Source: Bacteroidia bacterium (GTDB lineage: Bacteria > Bacteroidota > Bacteroidia > J057). Taken from it: a stretch of DNA of 64,000 bases. How positions within the stretch are numbered: position 1 is the stretch's first letter; the number at the start of each line of letters is the position of its first letter. The stretch spans positions 1-64,000 of the forward strand of contig JAUIKF010000048.1 of the NCBI GenBank assembly GCA_030430575.1, in the 5' to 3' direction. A program made the position numbers and the translations under genes. This document shows, in pieces, positions 27,496 through 39,309 of this stretch. The notes under the pieces were generated by a model, which saw only the letters and a list, made by a program, of their open reading frames with translations, searched no databases and was not told the DNA's origin.

Positions 27496-28020
27496 TTATT
27501 GTAAAAAAGTCTCAATCAAGGGGGTACTTTCTGAGATCTCAACAGATACATGTTGCTGTAGGGTAGTAGCCAATTCCATTCCTACATAATTGGGATAAAT
27601 AGGCATATTTCTATGCCCTCTATCTATTAACACAGCTGTTTCGATCTTTTTGGGGAGGGCAGCCAGGATAGGCGTTACCACATGTAACATGGTATTTCCA
27701 CTATATAATACATCATCTACCAATACCACGACCTTTCCCATTAAGGATGATAGTTCAATGGAAAAGTCGACATTAATGTTCCCCAGTTTTCCTTGCCGCT
27801 CTATCCTGTCTAAGGAAGCCTTCCCTAATTTTAATTCAAAATTGGCTTCCTCTTTTAGGTGACGATACAACTGGGAAGCTAAATAAGCCCCCCGAATATC
27901 GATCCCAATTAGGATTACTTCTGATTCCAGGTAATTGCGTTCATAAATTTCAAATGCCATCCGCTTGATTCGAGCAGAAGCACCTTCATGATCTAGTATT
28001 CTGACTTTATTAGGTGTCAT
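27496..28020 (-). CDS. Type I phosphoribosyltransferase (PyrR-like)
   Basis: About 174 residues from ATG at 28020 (ATG 28029 is an alternative). A longer frame to a TTG at 28065 would run through the rpoC terminator hairpin and is rejected. The PRPP-binding motif VVVLVDDVLYSGNTM is present, as are the flexible-loop region and an early IGIDIRGAYLASQL. Length and spacing match PyrR (UMP-dependent regulator with uracil phosphoribosyltransferase activity) better than hypoxanthine or adenine enzymes. No pyr genes or PyrR-binding attenuator are visible nearby, so regulator versus enzyme is open. It lies just downstream of rpoC. Confidence 0.85.
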   Translation of the reverse strand: MTPNKVRILDHEGASARIKRMAFEIYERNYLESEVILIGIDIRGAYLASQLYRHLKEEANFELKLGKASLDRIERQGKLGNINVDFSIELSSLMGKVVVLVDDVLYSGNTMLHVVTPILAALPKKIETAVLIDRGHRNMPIYPNYVGMELATTLQQHVSVEISESTPLIETFLQ

Positions 28021-28040
28021 ACCAAGCATGCTAAAATACA

Positions 28041-28062
28041 AGAAGGGGCAGATGCCCCTTCT
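28041..28062 (-). terminator. Terminator hairpin after rpoC
   Basis: AGAAGGGGCA (28041-28050) pairs exactly with TGCCCCTTCT (28053-28062). On the minus strand it is followed by a T-rich stretch (TTGTATTTTA). It lies 29 bp beyond the rpoC stop and should end the long ribosomal-protein/RNA-polymerase transcript, partly or fully. Confidence 0.75.
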
Positions 28063-28090
28063 CAAAAATAACGTATAAGTCTTATTTAAA

Positions 28091-31000
28091 TCAAGTCACA
28101 GGCTTAGCCATTCCTGATTCAGACGGCCGGCGAGACTCTCGCGCTTCTTGCTCACTCATAGAGCCTACAAGAATATCCTGATAAATCCGCTGGCCTGTTC
28201 CTGCAGGGACAAGGTGCCCTACAATCACATTTTCCTTCAAGCCTGCAAGCTCATCCGTTTTCGCGGTAATAGCTGCCTCACTAAGCACTTTGGTGGTTTC
28301 CTGGAACGATGCCGCAGAAAGCCAACTTTTAGTTCCAAGTGATGCACGCGTAATGCCTCGAAGCACTGGCTGACAAATGGCTGGTCTAGCTGGTGTCGCA
28401 TCCACCAATGGCTCATCATTCCTTCTCAGCATAGAGTTTTCATCTCTGAGCTTGCGTCGAGAGACGATCTGTCCAGCTTTAAGGCGGGTAGAACCACCAG
28501 GGTTGGTGACATACATCTTGTCAAAGATCCAATCATTTTCCTCCTGGAAATCAATTTTATCAACGATCTCTTTTTCGAGGAAGATGGTATTTCCAGAGTC
28601 TACGATCTCTACTTTCCGCATCATTTGACGTACGATCACCTCAATGTGCTTATCGTTGATCGGTACCCCTTGCATACGGTATACTTCCTGAATCTCATTC
28701 ACGATGTATGCTTGTACAGCACTTGGGCCTTTGATCGCAAGAATATCCTTAGGAGCGATGGCACCGTCGGAGAGCATCTCTCCAGCCATCACATAATCTC
28801 CATCATGCACGAGGATGTGCTTATTCAGGGAGACTAGGTATTTGCGCTCTTCAGAATCATCTGGAGCAGCGATAAATACTTCACGATTACCACGCTTGAT
28901 TCCACCCAGTCTTACCATTCCTTCAATCGCTGAAACTACAGCAGGGGTAGAAGGATTTCGTGCTTCAAACAGCTCGGTTACACGAGGAAGACCACCTGTA
29001 ATATCAGCAGTACCACCACTTGAGCGTGGAATTTTTACCAAGGTCTGTCCAGATTCTATTTCCTCACCGTCTTCGACAATCAAGTGGGCCCCTACTGGCA
29101 AGTTATAAGAGCGCAGCTCTTCGCCAGACTTCCGGTCCAAAATGATAATGGTTGGGTTCACTGAGCGGTCACGGCTATCGATGATCACTTTCTCGCGGTA
29201 GCCTGTAGTATCATCAATGTCTTCAAGGAATGTCTGTCCCTCTTTCACATCAACGAGCATTACCTTACCATTAAACTCAGAGATGATCAATGAGTTAAAT
29301 GGATCCCAGCTACAAATCATCGTTCCTTTTTCAATAGGCTTACCCTCTTTTACAAAGAGTTCTGAACCATAAGGAACTTTGTTGGAGAAAAGAATCCGAG
29401 ATTGTTCGTCGAGTATCTTGACTTTTCCTGAACGGCTGAGAACAATGGTCTTATTCTCTCCATCAGCTTCCCGAGTTACCGTTTTGACATTTTCAAATTC
29501 CAACTTACCCCCAAACTTGGCTGTAAGGTTGGAATTCGCAGCAATACGCTGAGCAGTACCCCCTACGTGGAAGGTACGCAGGGTCAGCTGGGTTCCTGGT
29601 TCCCCAATAGATTGGGCAGCCATTACGCCTACTGCTTCTCCTGCTTCCACTAAGCGCCCATTGGCCAAATTACGGCCATAGCACTTAGCACATACACCAG
29701 ACTTAGACTCGCAAGTCAGTACTGATCTAATCTCAATCTCTTCTATTGGACTATCATCAATCAGTTTTGCCCCTGCTTCATCAATATCCTCGCCTGCAGG
29801 GATCAAAACTTCACCAGAAATTGGGTGAACAATGTCGTCCACAGCTACTCGACCTAGGACACGGTCACTCAAAGACTGGATAACTTCTTCATTTTCTTTC
29901 AGCGCTGTAATGGTCAATCCACGAAGCGTACCACAATCTTCTTCTCTAATGATTACATCCTGGGCCACATCTACGAGACGACGTGTAAGGTATCCAGCAT
30001 CTGCTGTCTTCAAGGCTGTATCAGCCAGACCTTTCCGCGCACCGTGTGTAGAGATAAAGTACTCAAGTACAGACAGTCCTTCCTTAAAGTTTGAGAGGAT
30101 CGGGTTTTCAATGATTTCCCCTGCTGATCCTTTCAAGGTTTTCTGAGGCTTGGCCATCAGGCCACGCATGCCGCCCAATTGGCGAATCTGCTCTTTGGAT
30201 CCACGAGCACCTGAGTGGAACATCATATAAATGGCATTAAAGCCATCTTTGTGGGAAGCAAGTTGCTTCATTAGAAGCTCCGTAAGCTTAGAGTTTGTAC
30301 GAGTCCAAATGTCAATCACCTGGTTATATCGTTCATTCTCCGTGATAAGCCCCATCTCATAGTTGTTCAAGACATCATCAATCTCTGTTTCTGCCTCGCC
30401 TATGAATATTTCTTTCTCTTTTGGAATCAATACTTCATCAAGACCGAAGGAAAGGCCACCTTTAAAGGCTTCTTGGAACCCAAGATCTTTCAAGTCATCA
30501 AGGAAGGCTACGGTCTTAACCAATCCTACTTTGAGGAAGATTTTTGCAATTACCTTCCGCATACTCTTCTTAGACAAGAGAATATTGACATATCCAGCTT
30601 CCTTGGGCACAATCTTGTTAAACAAGACACGGCCAACAGTAGTCTCGATAATTTCTGTCTCGATTTGGTTGGTTTCAGCGTTTACAATCGGATCACCGGT
30701 TTCCTCATGCACTTTTGGGAGACGGACTTTAATTCTAGCGTGTTTTGCAACAACCCCCTCATTAAAGGCAATCTCAACTTCCGCGGCGCTACCAAATAGC
30801 AGGTCTTGGCCTTTTACACCAGGACGCTCTTTTGTCAAGTAATATACACCAAGTACCATATCCTGAGTAGGTAGGGTAATGGGATCACCGTTGGCTGGAT
30901 GCATGATATTATGGCTAGCCAACATGAGTACCAATGCTTCAAGACAAGCTTCATTACTCAATGGTACGTGTACCGCCATCTGGTCACCGTCAAAGTCTGC

Positions 31001-32416
31001 GTTAAAGCCGGTACACACCAGTGGGTGAAGCTGAATGGCTTTACCTTCCACCAGTTTGGGAAGGAATGCCTGAATACCCAAGCGGTGAAGCGTAGGAGCC
31101 CGGTTGAGCATCACGGGGTGTCCTTTCAGGATATTTTCCAAAATATCCCAAATGACAGGATCGCGACGGTCTACAAGCTTCTTCGCACTCTTCACGGTCT
31201 TCACGATGCCACGCTCTATCAATTTGCGAATCACAAATGGCTTAAAAAGCTCTGCGGCCATATTCTTAGGAATTCCGCATTCGTAAAGCTTCAATTGAGG
31301 CCCTACAACAATTACGGAACGTCCAGAATAGTCAACACGCTTTCCAAGGAGATTTTGACGGAAACGTCCTTGCTTTCCCTTTAGCATATCAGAAAGGGAC
31401 TTCAGTGCACGGTTCGAATCAGAACGGACGGCATTGACCTTTCGGGTATTGTCAAAGAGAGAGTCAACGGCTTCTTGAAGCATGCGTTTTTCGTTACGCA
31501 AAATGACTTCAGGTGCCTTGATTTCAATCAGTCGCTTCAAGCGATTGTTACGAATGATCACCCTCCTGTAGAGGTCATTCAAATCCGATGTAGCAAATCG
31601 GCCTCCTTCTAGGGGTACCAAAGGTCGCAGTTCCGGAGGAATCACAGGCACAATGCGAATCACCATCCATTCAGGACGGTTTTCTATCCTTCTATTGGCA
31701 GCTCTAAATGCTTCAACAACCTTCAGACGCTTCAAAGCGTCATTCTTTCTTTGTTGTGAAGTCTCAGTAGCAGCTTTATTTCTTAGAGAAAAGGAAAGGT
31801 CATCCAAATCCAATGTCCCCAGCAATGCCTCTAGGGCATCAGCCCCCATTTTAGCGACAAATTTTTGAGGATCTTCATTAGGAAGCATTTGGTTTTCCTT
31901 CGGAAGGGTCTCAAGGATATTAAGATACTCTTCTTCAGTGAGGAAGTCCATTCGCTGCAATCCTTCTTCTTCCATCACACCAGACTGAATCACTACATAG
32001 CGTTCGTAATAAATAATCTGGTCTAGTTTTTTGGATGTCAGGCCCAGCAGGTATCCGATCTTGCTAGGAAGTGTACGGAAGTACCAAATGTGAGCTACAG
32101 GAACCACCAACTGGATGTGTCCCATTCGCTCACGGCGTACTTTCTTTTCGGTGACTTCTACCCCACAACGGTCGCATATAATCCCTTTGTAGCGAATCCG
32201 CTTATATTTTCCGCAATGGCACTCATAGTCCTTTACAGGGCCAAAAATGCGTTCACAGAAAAGTCCGTCTTTTTCGGGCTTATAGGTACGATAATTAATT
32301 GTCTCGGGCTTGAGAACTTCCCCGTGAGACCTACTAAGGATGGTCTCGGGAGAGGCCAGACTCACTGTAATTCTTGAAAAATTACTTGAGATTTTAGCAT
32401 TTTTAGCTACAGGCAT
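28091..32416 (-). CDS. rpoC: DNA-directed RNA polymerase subunit beta'
   Basis: Catalytic subunit of RNA polymerase, 1441 residues. The N-terminal zinc-binding segment is [20 protein letters not shown]. The active-site Mg motif NADFDGD has Asp474, Asp476 and Asp478. The second zinc site includes [19 protein letters not shown], and the trigger-loop region lies around [18 protein letters not shown]. The length is normal for Bacteroidota. The ATG at 32416 is preceded by a true Shine-Dalgarno, GGAGGT, with a 5-base gap. It follows rpoB by 66 bp with no terminator between, and a hairpin follows its stop. Confidence 0.99.
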   Translation of the reverse strand: MPVAKNAKISSNFSRITVSLASPETILSRSHGEVLKPETINYRTYKPEKDGLFCERIFGPVKDYECHCGKYKRIRYKGIICDRCGVEVTEKKVRRERMGHIQLVVPVAHIWYFRTLPSKIGYLLGLTSKKLDQIIYYERYVVIQSGVMEEEGLQRMDFLTEEEYLNILETLPKENQMLPNEDPQKFVAKMGADALEALLGTLDLDDLSFSLRNKAATETSQQRKNDALKRLKVVEAFRAANRRIENRPEWMVIRIVPVIPPELRPLVPLEGGRFATSDLNDLYRRVIIRNNRLKRLIEIKAPEVILRNEKRMLQEAVDSLFDNTRKVNAVRSDSNRALKSLSDMLKGKQGRFRQNLLGKRVDYSGRSVIVVGPQLKLYECGIPKNMAAELFKPFVIRKLIERGIVKTVKSAKKLVDRRDPVIWDILENILKGHPVMLNRAPTLHRLGIQAFLPKLVEGKAIQLHPLVCTGFNADFDGDQMAVHVPLSNEACLEALVLMLASHNIMHPANGDPITLPTQDMVLGVYYLTKERPGVKGQDLLFGSAAEVEIAFNEGVVAKHARIKVRLPKVHEETGDPIVNAETNQIETEIIETTVGRVLFNKIVPKEAGYVNILLSKKSMRKVIAKIFLKVGLVKTVAFLDDLKDLGFQEAFKGGLSFGLDEVLIPKEKEIFIGEAETEIDDVLNNYEMGLITENERYNQVIDIWTRTNSKLTELLMKQLASHKDGFNAIYMMFHSGARGSKEQIRQLGGMRGLMAKPQKTLKGSAGEIIENPILSNFKEGLSVLEYFISTHGARKGLADTALKTADAGYLTRRLVDVAQDVIIREEDCGTLRGLTITALKENEEVIQSLSDRVLGRVAVDDIVHPISGEVLIPAGEDIDEAGAKLIDDSPIEEIEIRSVLTCESKSGVCAKCYGRNLANGRLVEAGEAVGVMAAQSIGEPGTQLTLRTFHVGGTAQRIAANSNLTAKFGGKLEFENVKTVTREADGENKTIVLSRSGKVKILDEQSRILFSNKVPYGSELFVKEGKPIEKGTMICSWDPFNSLIISEFNGKVMLVDVKEGQTFLEDIDDTTGYREKVIIDSRDRSVNPTIIILDRKSGEELRSYNLPVGAHLIVEDGEEIESGQTLVKIPRSSGGTADITGGLPRVTELFEARNPSTPAVVSAIEGMVRLGGIKRGNREVFIAAPDDSEERKYLVSLNKHILVHDGDYVMAGEMLSDGAIAPKDILAIKGPSAVQAYIVNEIQEVYRMQGVPINDKHIEVIVRQMMRKVEIVDSGNTIFLEKEIVDKIDFQEENDWIFDKMYVTNPGGSTRLKAGQIVSRRKLRDENSMLRRNDEPLVDATPARPAICQPVLRGITRASLGTKSWLSAASFQETTKVLSEAAITAKTDELAGLKENVIVGHLVPAGTGQRIYQDILVGSMSEQEARESRRPSESGMAKPVT

Positions 32417-32421
32417 TATTT

Positions 32422-32427
32422 ACCTCC
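32422..32427 (-). promoter_or_regulatory. Shine-Dalgarno of rpoC
   Basis: GGAGGT on the minus strand, five bases before the rpoC ATG. It is noteworthy because most starts in this window lack any such motif, as is usual for Bacteroidota. Confidence 0.8.
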
Positions 32428-32482
32428 AAATTTTGGTACCAAAATGATATGCAAATACAGAATCTATTCCTTTGTCCAATAA

Positions 32483-35400
32483 TTATTCCAATGTCACCTC
32501 AAGCGCCAATCCACGCAATTCGTGAATCAGTACATTGAAGGATTCTGGAATTCCAGGGATAGGCAAAACATCCCCTTTAACGATGGCCTCGTAAACCTTG
32601 GCTCGGCCAATAACGTCATCCGACTTCACTGTCAGAAGCTCGCGCAAGATATGGGCCGCTCCAAAGGCTTCGAGTGCCCAAACCTCCATCTCTCCAAAAC
32701 GCTGACCACCAAATTGGGCTTTACCACCGAGAGGCTGCTGCGTAATCAAAGAGTATGGGCCTATTGACCTAGCGTGCATCTTATCATCCACCAAGTGGTT
32801 GAGTTTCAGCATGTAAATGATCCCAACTGTGGTGCGCTCACCAAAGCGTTCTCCAGATTGGCCGTTATACAAATGCGTAACACCAAATGTAGGTAAGTCA
32901 GCTTTGTCTAGGTACTCATTTACCTCATCCATGGTAGCACCGTCAAAGATCGGAGTCGCAAATTTCACTCCTAACCTTCTACCAGCCCAGCCAAGAATTG
33001 TCTCATATACCTGTCCAAGGTTCATCCTGGAAGGTACCCCGAGTGGGTTGAGGACAATATCTACAGGCGTACCGTCTTCTAAGAAAGGCATGTCTTCGAC
33101 AGGCACAATTCTAGAGACAACCCCTTTGTTTCCGTGACGACCGGCCATCTTGTCTCCTACTTTCAGCTTACGCTTTTTGGCAACATATACTTTCGCCAAT
33201 TTTAGGATACCTGATGGGAGTTCATCTCCTACACGAATCTGGTACTCTTCTCTTCTAAATTGGCCTTCAATGATATTGAATTGGCGTTTATAGTTTCTGA
33301 AGAGTTCAGCTATGTTCTGGTTCAATTCGTCATTGGCAGTCCAATTGACAGGAATCAAATCCAAGAAATTCAATGAGGAAAGCGTCTTTTCAGTGAACTT
33401 TTTACCTGAAGGAATGACATCTTCATTGAAGACATTCTTTACGCCTTTAGATTTACTTTCTCCTAACAAGCTAAGCAGCTTGGAGATCATCTGCAGGTGT
33501 AGTTCCGTCAGTTGAGAGTTGTATTTCTCTTCGAGTACGGTAAGTTGCTTTTTAGCTTTTGCCTTACCACGTGACTCTTTTTTCTCCTTGGAGAAGAGCT
33601 TTTTGTCCACCACTACTCCATGAATAGAAGGAGGCACACGAAGAGAAGCATCTTTGACATCCCCTGCTTTATCCCCAAAAATCGCACGAAGCAATTTCTC
33701 TTCTGGAGTTGGGTCAGTTTCTCCTTTAGGCGTAATCTTACCTATGAGGATATCACCAGGATTAATTTCTGCTCCAATACGAATCAAGCCTGTATCGTCC
33801 AAGTGCTTGATCGCATCTTCACTGACATTGGGAATCTCCCGCGTGAGTTCTTCCTCGCCTCGTTTGGTGTCCCGAACTTGAAGTTCGAACTCATCAATAT
33901 GGATAGAAGTGTAAACATCTTCCGCGACTACACGCTCAGATATCACAATTGCATCCTCAAAATTATATCCCTGCCAAGGCATAAATGCGACTAGCAGGTT
34001 TTTACCTAAGGCCAGTTCTCCTTTTTCTGTAGAATATCCATCACACAAAACAGAGCCTTTTTCTACTTTGTCACCTACTTTTACAATAGGTCGTAGGTTA
34101 ATACTCGTATTCTGGTTGGTTCTTCGGAACTTAGGAATCTCGTAGGTAACTACATTAGAATCAAAGCTAATAACTTCCTGTATCGCATCTCTTTTGTAGC
34201 GGACAACGATTTTTCCACCATCTACATAATCTACTACCCCTTTACCTTCTGCTACAATAAGAGAACGAGAATCCCTTGCCACTTTCCCTTCAATCCCTGT
34301 CCCCACAACGGGCGATTCTGGAATCAAAAGCGGAACGGCCTGACGTTGCATGTTTGACCCCATCAAGGCACGGTTGGCATCGTCATTTTCAAGGAATGGA
34401 ATAAGAGAGGCTGCAACACTTACAATTTGGTTAGGTGCTACATCCATATAAGAGACCTTTCCAGGTTCTTCGACAGGGAAGTCTCCCATCAGTCGTGCTT
34501 TCACACGATTGTTAACAAAATTGCCCTTGCCGTCAATGGGGGCATTGGACTGAGCAATAATCAAATTGTCTTCTTCTTCTGCACTGAGGTACTCTGTACT
34601 TGCTGAAACCACTCCTTCAGTTACCTTTCGGTAAGGGGTTTCAATAAAGCCCATCTCATTGACCTTAGCATAAGTACATAGAGAAGAAATCAGGCCGATA
34701 TTCGGCCCTTCAGGTGTTTCAATGGGGCAGAGACGACCATAGTGTGTATAGTGGACATCTCGCACCTCAAATCCTGCTCTTTCACGAGATAGACCCCCAG
34801 GTCCTAACGCCGAAACCCTACGCTTATGCGTAAGCTCCGCCAAAGGATTGGTTTGATCCAGGAATTGGCTCAACTGGTTGGTCCCAAAGAATGAGTTGAT
34901 CACGCTAGAAAGGGTTCTTGCATTGATCAAGTCTGAAGGGGTAAAGACTTCATTGTCACGAATATTCATTCGCTCACGAATCGTACGCGCCATTCGGGCA
35001 AGGCCTACACTGAATTGAGCATACAATTGCTCACCTACAGTCCGTACACGCCTGTTGCTCAAGTGGTCAATGTCATCAACATTCATCTTACTGTTTTGAA
35101 GCTCCACGAGCTTTTCTACAATTCGGATGATGTCAGTCTTAGTCAAAACTTGACTGGTTTCGTCGAAGACAGAATGAAGTTTTTTGTTCAGACGATAGCG
35201 TCCTACCTCTCCAAGGTCATAACGCTTATCACTGAAGAACAACTTATCAATCACCCCGCGAGCTGTTTCCTCATCTGGCGGTTCTGCATTTCGCAGTTGG
35301 CGATAGATAAGGTCAACCGCCTCACTTTGAGAGTTGGAGTTATCTTTCTGTAAGGTGTTATATATGATGGAAAATTCAGCCGCATTTGCAGAAGCAGCCA

Positions 35401-36286
35401 CCAATATGATGGTCGCAACGCCAGACTCATAAATTTCCTCAATATCATCTTTTTCAATAATGTGATCTCGCTCAAATAATACCTCATTACGGGTAATGGA
35501 GACCACCTCCCCAGTATCTTCGTCGACAAAGTCTTCTGTCCAAGTCCGAAGAATACGCGCTGCGAGCTTCCTCCCAACAGATTTCTTCAGAGTGGCTTTA
35601 TTGACTTTGACCTCTTCTGCCAAACCAAATATCTCGAGGATATCTTTATCAGAACTATAGCCTATTGCACGCAAAAGCGTGGTAACCGGGAATTTCTTCT
35701 TCCGGTCAATGTAGGCATACATGACATTGTTGACATCTGTTGAAAATTCGATCCAGGATCCTTTGAAAGGGATAATCCTGGCAGAGTACAACTTGGTACC
35801 ATTGGCATGGAATGACTGTCCAAAGAAAACTCCTGGAGACCTATGAAGTTGACTAACAACAACACGTTCAGCACCATTAATAATAAAGGTGCCGTTATTA
35901 GTCATATAGGGAATGTTTCCAAGGTAAACCTCCTGGGTGACAGGTTCAAAGTCCTCATTTTCTGGATCTGTACAGTATAAGAATAGCTTAGCCTTTAGCG
36001 CTACAGAGTGGGTCAAGCCTCGCTCTTTGCATTCGTTAATGCTGTACTTTGGGGGATCAATATAGTAGTCCAGAAATTCAAGGACGAAGTTTTCCCTAGC
36101 ATCAGTGATAGGGAAATTTTCCTTAAATACCTTATATAATCCTTCATCTCTTCGCTTATCAGATGGAGTATCCACCTGCATAAACTCAACGAAGGATTTG
36201 AGTTGTACCTCTAAGAAGTCTGGGTAATCGATTACTTTCTTGATTTTCGAGAAGGTAATCCTGTCTGAGCTATATACGTTAGCCAA
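32483..36286 (-). CDS. rpoB: DNA-directed RNA polymerase subunit beta
   Basis: 1267 residues. Typical regions are the rifampicin-binding [22 protein letters not shown] followed by [20 protein letters not shown], then [14 protein letters not shown], and the C-terminal [20 protein letters not shown]. No substitution suggesting rifampicin resistance is obvious in the short cluster visible. The frame's start at 36286 is TTG ([15 protein letters not shown]...). The first in-frame ATG is about 35 residues further on, inside conserved sequence, so TTG is the best start. No Shine-Dalgarno is seen. It follows rplL by 148 bp that contain a hairpin. Confidence 0.98.
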   Translation of the reverse strand: MANVYSSDRITFSKIKKVIDYPDFLEVQLKSFVEFMQVDTPSDKRRDEGLYKVFKENFPITDARENFVLEFLDYYIDPPKYSINECKERGLTHSVALKAKLFLYCTDPENEDFEPVTQEVYLGNIPYMTNNGTFIINGAERVVVSQLHRSPGVFFGQSFHANGTKLYSARIIPFKGSWIEFSTDVNNVMYAYIDRKKKFPVTTLLRAIGYSSDKDILEIFGLAEEVKVNKATLKKSVGRKLAARILRTWTEDFVDEDTGEVVSITRNEVLFERDHIIEKDDIEEIYESGVATIILVAASANAAEFSIIYNTLQKDNSNSQSEAVDLIYRQLRNAEPPDEETARGVIDKLFFSDKRYDLGEVGRYRLNKKLHSVFDETSQVLTKTDIIRIVEKLVELQNSKMNVDDIDHLSNRRVRTVGEQLYAQFSVGLARMARTIRERMNIRDNEVFTPSDLINARTLSSVINSFFGTNQLSQFLDQTNPLAELTHKRRVSALGPGGLSRERAGFEVRDVHYTHYGRLCPIETPEGPNIGLISSLCTYAKVNEMGFIETPYRKVTEGVVSASTEYLSAEEEDNLIIAQSNAPIDGKGNFVNNRVKARLMGDFPVEEPGKVSYMDVAPNQIVSVAASLIPFLENDDANRALMGSNMQRQAVPLLIPESPVVGTGIEGKVARDSRSLIVAEGKGVVDYVDGGKIVVRYKRDAIQEVISFDSNVVTYEIPKFRRTNQNTSINLRPIVKVGDKVEKGSVLCDGYSTEKGELALGKNLLVAFMPWQGYNFEDAIVISERVVAEDVYTSIHIDEFELQVRDTKRGEEELTREIPNVSEDAIKHLDDTGLIRIGAEINPGDILIGKITPKGETDPTPEEKLLRAIFGDKAGDVKDASLRVPPSIHGVVVDKKLFSKEKKESRGKAKAKKQLTVLEEKYNSQLTELHLQMISKLLSLLGESKSKGVKNVFNEDVIPSGKKFTEKTLSSLNFLDLIPVNWTANDELNQNIAELFRNYKRQFNIIEGQFRREEYQIRVGDELPSGILKLAKVYVAKKRKLKVGDKMAGRHGNKGVVSRIVPVEDMPFLEDGTPVDIVLNPLGVPSRMNLGQVYETILGWAGRRLGVKFATPIFDGATMDEVNEYLDKADLPTFGVTHLYNGQSGERFGERTTVGIIYMLKLNHLVDDKMHARSIGPYSLITQQPLGGKAQFGGQRFGEMEVWALEAFGAAHILRELLTVKSDDVIGRAKVYEAIVKGDVLPIPGIPESFNVLIHELRGLALEVTLE

Positions 36287-36368
36287 CCTTAGTTTGAATT
36301 TAGAGGTTAAACAGAAGAGAAAATAAAAAAAGAACAGCTAGGGGAAAATATCTAAAATAGATAAAGAT

Positions 36369-36392
36369 AGACCTGATATGGGAATCAGGTCT
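36369..36392 (-). promoter_or_regulatory. Hairpin in the rplL-rpoB spacer (attenuator or processing site)
   Basis: Perfect 9-bp arms AGACCTGAT (36369-36377) and ATCAGGTCT (36384-36392) with a 6-base loop; only a weak T-run follows on the minus strand. In many bacteria this spacer holds a partial terminator or RNase site that lowers rpoBC relative to rplJL. That role here is inference. A second, weaker stem (36415-36434) overlaps the end of the rplL reading frame region. Confidence 0.6.
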
Positions 36393-36434
36393 ACCAAGTC
36401 ACTATTAACGGTAGTTGAAACTAAAAAGTTTCAA

Positions 36435-36812
36435 TTATTTTAATTCAACTTCAGCACCTGCTTCTTCCAACTGAGTTTTGATCGCCTCAGCTTCGTCTTT
36501 AGCGATGCCTTCTTTCACTGGTCCTGGAGCTCCGTCAACTACAGCTTTAGCTTCTTTCAAGCCAAGCCCAGTAATCGCTTTTACAGCTTTCACCACGTTG
36601 AGTTTTGCACCACCTGGAGAAACGAGGATTACGTCGAATTCAGTTTTTTCTTCAGCTCCACCACCGCCGTCACCACCACCAGTTGCTGCTACAGCTACAG
36701 CGGCTGCCGCAGGCTCAATTCCGTAATCGTCTTTCAATATTGTTGCCAACTCGTTTACCTCTTTTACTGTAAGGTTTACCAGTTGTTCTGCAAAGTCTTT
36801 CAAATCTGCCAT
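36435..36812 (-). CDS. rplL: 50S ribosomal protein L7/L12
   Basis: 125 residues. The N-terminal dimerisation helices ([20 protein letters not shown]) are followed by an Ala/Gly-rich hinge ([18 protein letters not shown]) and the C-terminal factor-binding domain ([20 protein letters not shown]). It is the stalk protein that recruits EF-Tu and EF-G to the ribosome and binds L10 as multiple dimers. It follows rplJ in the usual order, with 121 bp between. A TACCTTTG box on the minus strand (36906-36913) lies in that spacer but has no matching TTTG upstream. Confidence 0.99.
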   Translation of the reverse strand: MADLKDFAEQLVNLTVKEVNELATILKDDYGIEPAAAAVAVAATGGGDGGGGAEEKTEFDVILVSPGGAKLNVVKAVKAITGLGLKEAKAVVDGAPGPVKEGIAKDEAEAIKTQLEEAGAEVELK

Positions 36813-36933
36813 TTTGTTTTCGGTTTTAAAAAAGTTTTAATCCTATGATTTAATAATAATTGGAAAGCGATCTTTATGTGGAAGCATGTTAAATCCCTTT
36901 CCTATCAAAGGTAACAGCTCAATTATTCTTTGA

Positions 36934-37470
36934 TTAGGCGGCTTCGCCGCGTTCCTGTAGGGTCTTGATAAGACCAGCCAATGTACCACCACCTGATTTG
37001 AGGGCGCTGACAACATTTTTGGCAGGGCTTTGGAGCAATCCTACAACTTCTCCTACCAATTCTGCCTTGGACTTCATGCTTGAAAGCATTTCCAAGTTAT
37101 CATCACCTAGGAAGACTGAAGTATCAATTACAGCCGCTTTCAGGGCCGGAATCTCTTTCTTTCCACCTCTATAGTCTTTGATGATTTTGGCAGGAATACT
37201 TGGGTTTTCTTCTGAAGTGAAGAAAATTGCAGACGTCATCTTCAGCGCTTCATAAGCACCTGAATAATCTCCATCAAGTTGCTCTAAAGCCTTGTGAATC
37301 AGCGTGTTTTTTGCCACTTGCATTTTCACATCAGCCTTGTGACAGGCACCTCTCAGTTCACTGACTTCAGCGACTGTCATGCCACCGGTATCTGCAATAT
37401 AAAAGTTGGGATAAGCTTGGAAGGTATCTACCAAGGACTCAACCAATTTGATTTTTTGCTCTTTGGTCAT
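36934..37470 (-). CDS. rplJ: 50S ribosomal protein L10
   Basis: 178 residues. The N-terminal rRNA-binding domain (KIKLVESLVDTFQAYPNFYI, then LRGACHKADVKMQVAKNTLI) and the C-terminal helix that binds L7/L12 dimers are both present. It anchors the stalk to 23S rRNA. ATG at 37470, only 5 bp after the rplA stop, so translation is probably coupled. In well-studied bacteria L10 also represses its own operon; no leader structure can be assigned here. Confidence 0.98.
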   Translation of the reverse strand: MTKEQKIKLVESLVDTFQAYPNFYIADTGGMTVAEVSELRGACHKADVKMQVAKNTLIHKALEQLDGDYSGAYEALKMTSAIFFTSEENPSIPAKIIKDYRGGKKEIPALKAAVIDTSVFLGDDNLEMLSSMKSKAELVGEVVGLLQSPAKNVVSALKSGGGTLAGLIKTLQERGEAA

Positions 37471-37475
37471 GACAA

Positions 37476-38174
37476 TTAAATTCCTGTTATACTAGCTTGT
37501 TCCACTTTTACCCCTGGGCCCATTGTAGCGACAATGGTGATTCCCTTGAAGTAGTGCCCTTTCAGGCCCTGTGGCTTTAGCTTAGCGAGAGTTTGCAATA
37601 ATTCAGTCGTATTTTCAGCTAATTGTTCCGGTGTAAAAGATACCTTTCCTATAGTTGTATGAATGATACCTGTTTTATCTACACGGAAATCTATTTTACC
37701 TGCTTTTACTTCCTTGACAGCCTTAGCTACATCAGGGGTCACAGTACCACTTTTGGGGTTAGGCATCAAGCCACGGGGTCCCAAAACGCGACCTAGTCGC
37801 CCTACTTTAGGCATGACATCTGGCGAGCAGATGATCACATCTATATCAGTCCAACCACCTTGAATCTTGGTGACATATTCATCAAGACCTACATGGTCAG
37901 CGCCTGCTTCTTTGGCAGCGGCCTCTTTGTCAGGGGTAGTAAGTACAAGCACTCGTACTTCTTTTCCAGTTCCGTGTGGTAATGTTGCCGTTCCACGAAT
38001 CATCTGGTCAGCTTGACGAGGATCTACGCCTAAGCGTACATGACAGTCAACAGATGCATCGAATTTGACGTAAGACGTCTTTTTTACGAGTTCGCATGCC
38101 TCCTTCAGCTGATAGTCTTTTTCTCTATCTACTTGCTTCAGTGCGTTGCTATGATTTTTACCGATCTTTTTCAT
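37476..38174 (-). CDS. rplA: 50S ribosomal protein L1
   Basis: About 232 residues from ATG at 38174; a GTG nine bases upstream (38183) is possible. L1 signature segments include [40 protein letters not shown] and [20 protein letters not shown]. It binds 23S rRNA at the E-site stalk and in many bacteria represses the rplKA mRNA. It lies 14 bp after rplK and 5 bp before rplJ, in the conserved order. Confidence 0.98.
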   Translation of the reverse strand: MKKIGKNHSNALKQVDREKDYQLKEACELVKKTSYVKFDASVDCHVRLGVDPRQADQMIRGTATLPHGTGKEVRVLVLTTPDKEAAAKEAGADHVGLDEYVTKIQGGWTDIDVIICSPDVMPKVGRLGRVLGPRGLMPNPKSGTVTPDVAKAVKEVKAGKIDFRVDKTGIIHTTIGKVSFTPEQLAENTTELLQTLAKLKPQGLKGHYFKGITIVATMGPGVKVEQASITGI

Positions 38175-38188
38175 CGTTGACACAATTT

Positions 38189-38635
38189 TTAGTTCTCAGA
38201 CCATGGGGGTGTTCCATTCACCGTGATCCCCATACTGCGCGCAGTACCGGCAACCATTTTCATTCCAGATTCTATGGTGAAGGCATTCAGGTCAGGCATT
38301 TTGGTTTCTGCAATTGCTCTTACATCATCCCAACTCACTTTTCCTACCTTAAGACGATTAGGCTCTGCCGAACCACTCTTAAGTTTTGCAGCTTGCAACA
38401 GCAATACTGCAGCAGGAGGTGTTTTGATAATGAAATCAAAGCTCTTATCTACATAAACCGTAATGACAACAGGTAATACCTGGCCCATTCTATCTTGGGT
38501 CTGCGCATTGAATCGCTTACAGAACTCCATGATATTGAGTCCTTTAGCACCAAGTGCAGGCCCAATGGGTGGGGCAGGGTTTGCTGTTCCCCCTTTGACC
38601 TGGAGCTTTACATATGTTTCTATCTGCTTGGCCAT
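38189..38635 (-). CDS. rplK: 50S ribosomal protein L11
   Basis: 148 residues. The N-terminal proline-rich segment ([20 protein letters not shown]) is the thiostrepton-binding, factor-contact region. The C-terminal rRNA-binding domain ([30 protein letters not shown]) is intact. It is involved in GTPase-centre function and the stringent response. ATG at 38635. The 117-bp spacer to nusG has no obvious promoter. Confidence 0.98.
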   Translation of the reverse strand: MAKQIETYVKLQVKGGTANPAPPIGPALGAKGLNIMEFCKRFNAQTQDRMGQVLPVVITVYVDKSFDFIIKTPPAAVLLLQAAKLKSGSAEPNRLKVGKVSWDDVRAIAETKMPDLNAFTIESGMKMVAGTARSMGITVNGTPPWSEN

Positions 38636-38752
38636 TGTTATTGATAGTTAAAAAAGGGGTGGTTTATTGTACGATCTGAAGGGAAGCCGTGAATCTCTGG
38701 ATAGCTCACATACTACAGGAAATCCACTCTTCGGATGTGGCAATTAACCTAA

Positions 38753-39295
38753 TTAATATTGCTTTTCGACTTGGAAGTAATTCAACTCTACGGGTGTATT
38801 CCTTCCAAATATTTTTACAACTACTTTCAGTTTCTTTTTGTCTTCATATACCTCTTCAATGATTCCATCAAATCCATTGAAAGGGCCTGCCATTACTTTT
38901 ACAGGTTCACCTGCAATGAATGGTTCCTCAGGCATTTCTCCCTTCTCATTCATCTCATCCACTTTTCCGAGGATACGATTGAGTTCAGAGGGACGAAGCG
39001 GGATAGGTGGGCCGCCTTTCTTGGCTCCTAAAAAGCCAATTACACCTGGGACATCTTTGACAGAGGAAATAATTTCAGGTGAAAGCTCCGCTTCCACCAA
39101 AATATACCCTGGCAGGAAGTTACGTTCTCTCAAGCGCTTTTTACCATTACGCATCTCGAAAACCTTCTCTGTAGGAATCAACACCTGAGAGATATTTTCT
39201 TCCAGGTCCAGGCGACTGATCTCACTCTCAATATACTGCTTCACCTTCTTCTCTTGACCACTCACCGCTCTTACGACATACCAGGCTTTTCCCAT
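38753..39295 (-). CDS. nusG: Transcription elongation/antitermination factor NusG
   Basis: About 180 residues. The start is ATG at 39295 (MGKAWYVVRAV), which is preceded by GGAGGT with a 5-base gap; the TTG one codon upstream is rejected. The NGN domain (AWYVVRAVSGQEKKVKQYIE, RNFLPGYILVEAEL) and C-terminal KOW domain (GEPVKVMAGPFNGFDGIIEE) are complete. NusG binds RNA polymerase, supports processivity and couples it to Rho or the ribosome. It follows secE by 14 bp in the standard secE-nusG-rplK order. Confidence 0.98.
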   Translation of the reverse strand: MGKAWYVVRAVSGQEKKVKQYIESEISRLDLEENISQVLIPTEKVFEMRNGKKRLRERNFLPGYILVEAELSPEIISSVKDVPGVIGFLGAKKGGPPIPLRPSELNRILGKVDEMNEKGEMPEEPFIAGEPVKVMAGPFNGFDGIIEEVYEDKKKLKVVVKIFGRNTPVELNYFQVEKQY

Positions 39296-39300
39296 CAATT

Positions 39301-39306
39301 ACCTCC
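39301..39306 (-). promoter_or_regulatory. Shine-Dalgarno of nusG
   Basis: GGAGGT on the minus strand, five bases before ATG 39295. It decides the start in favour of MGKAW over the preceding TTG codon. Confidence 0.8.
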
Positions 39307-39309
39307 GTA

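Noticed and set aside
28021-28065. TTG start of the phosphoribosyltransferase at 28065
   Set aside because: It would lie inside the rpoC terminator hairpin; two ATGs follow.
36906-36913. Internal rplL promoter from the TACCTTTG box
   Set aside because: No TTTG at the proper distance; kept only as a note in the rplL entry.
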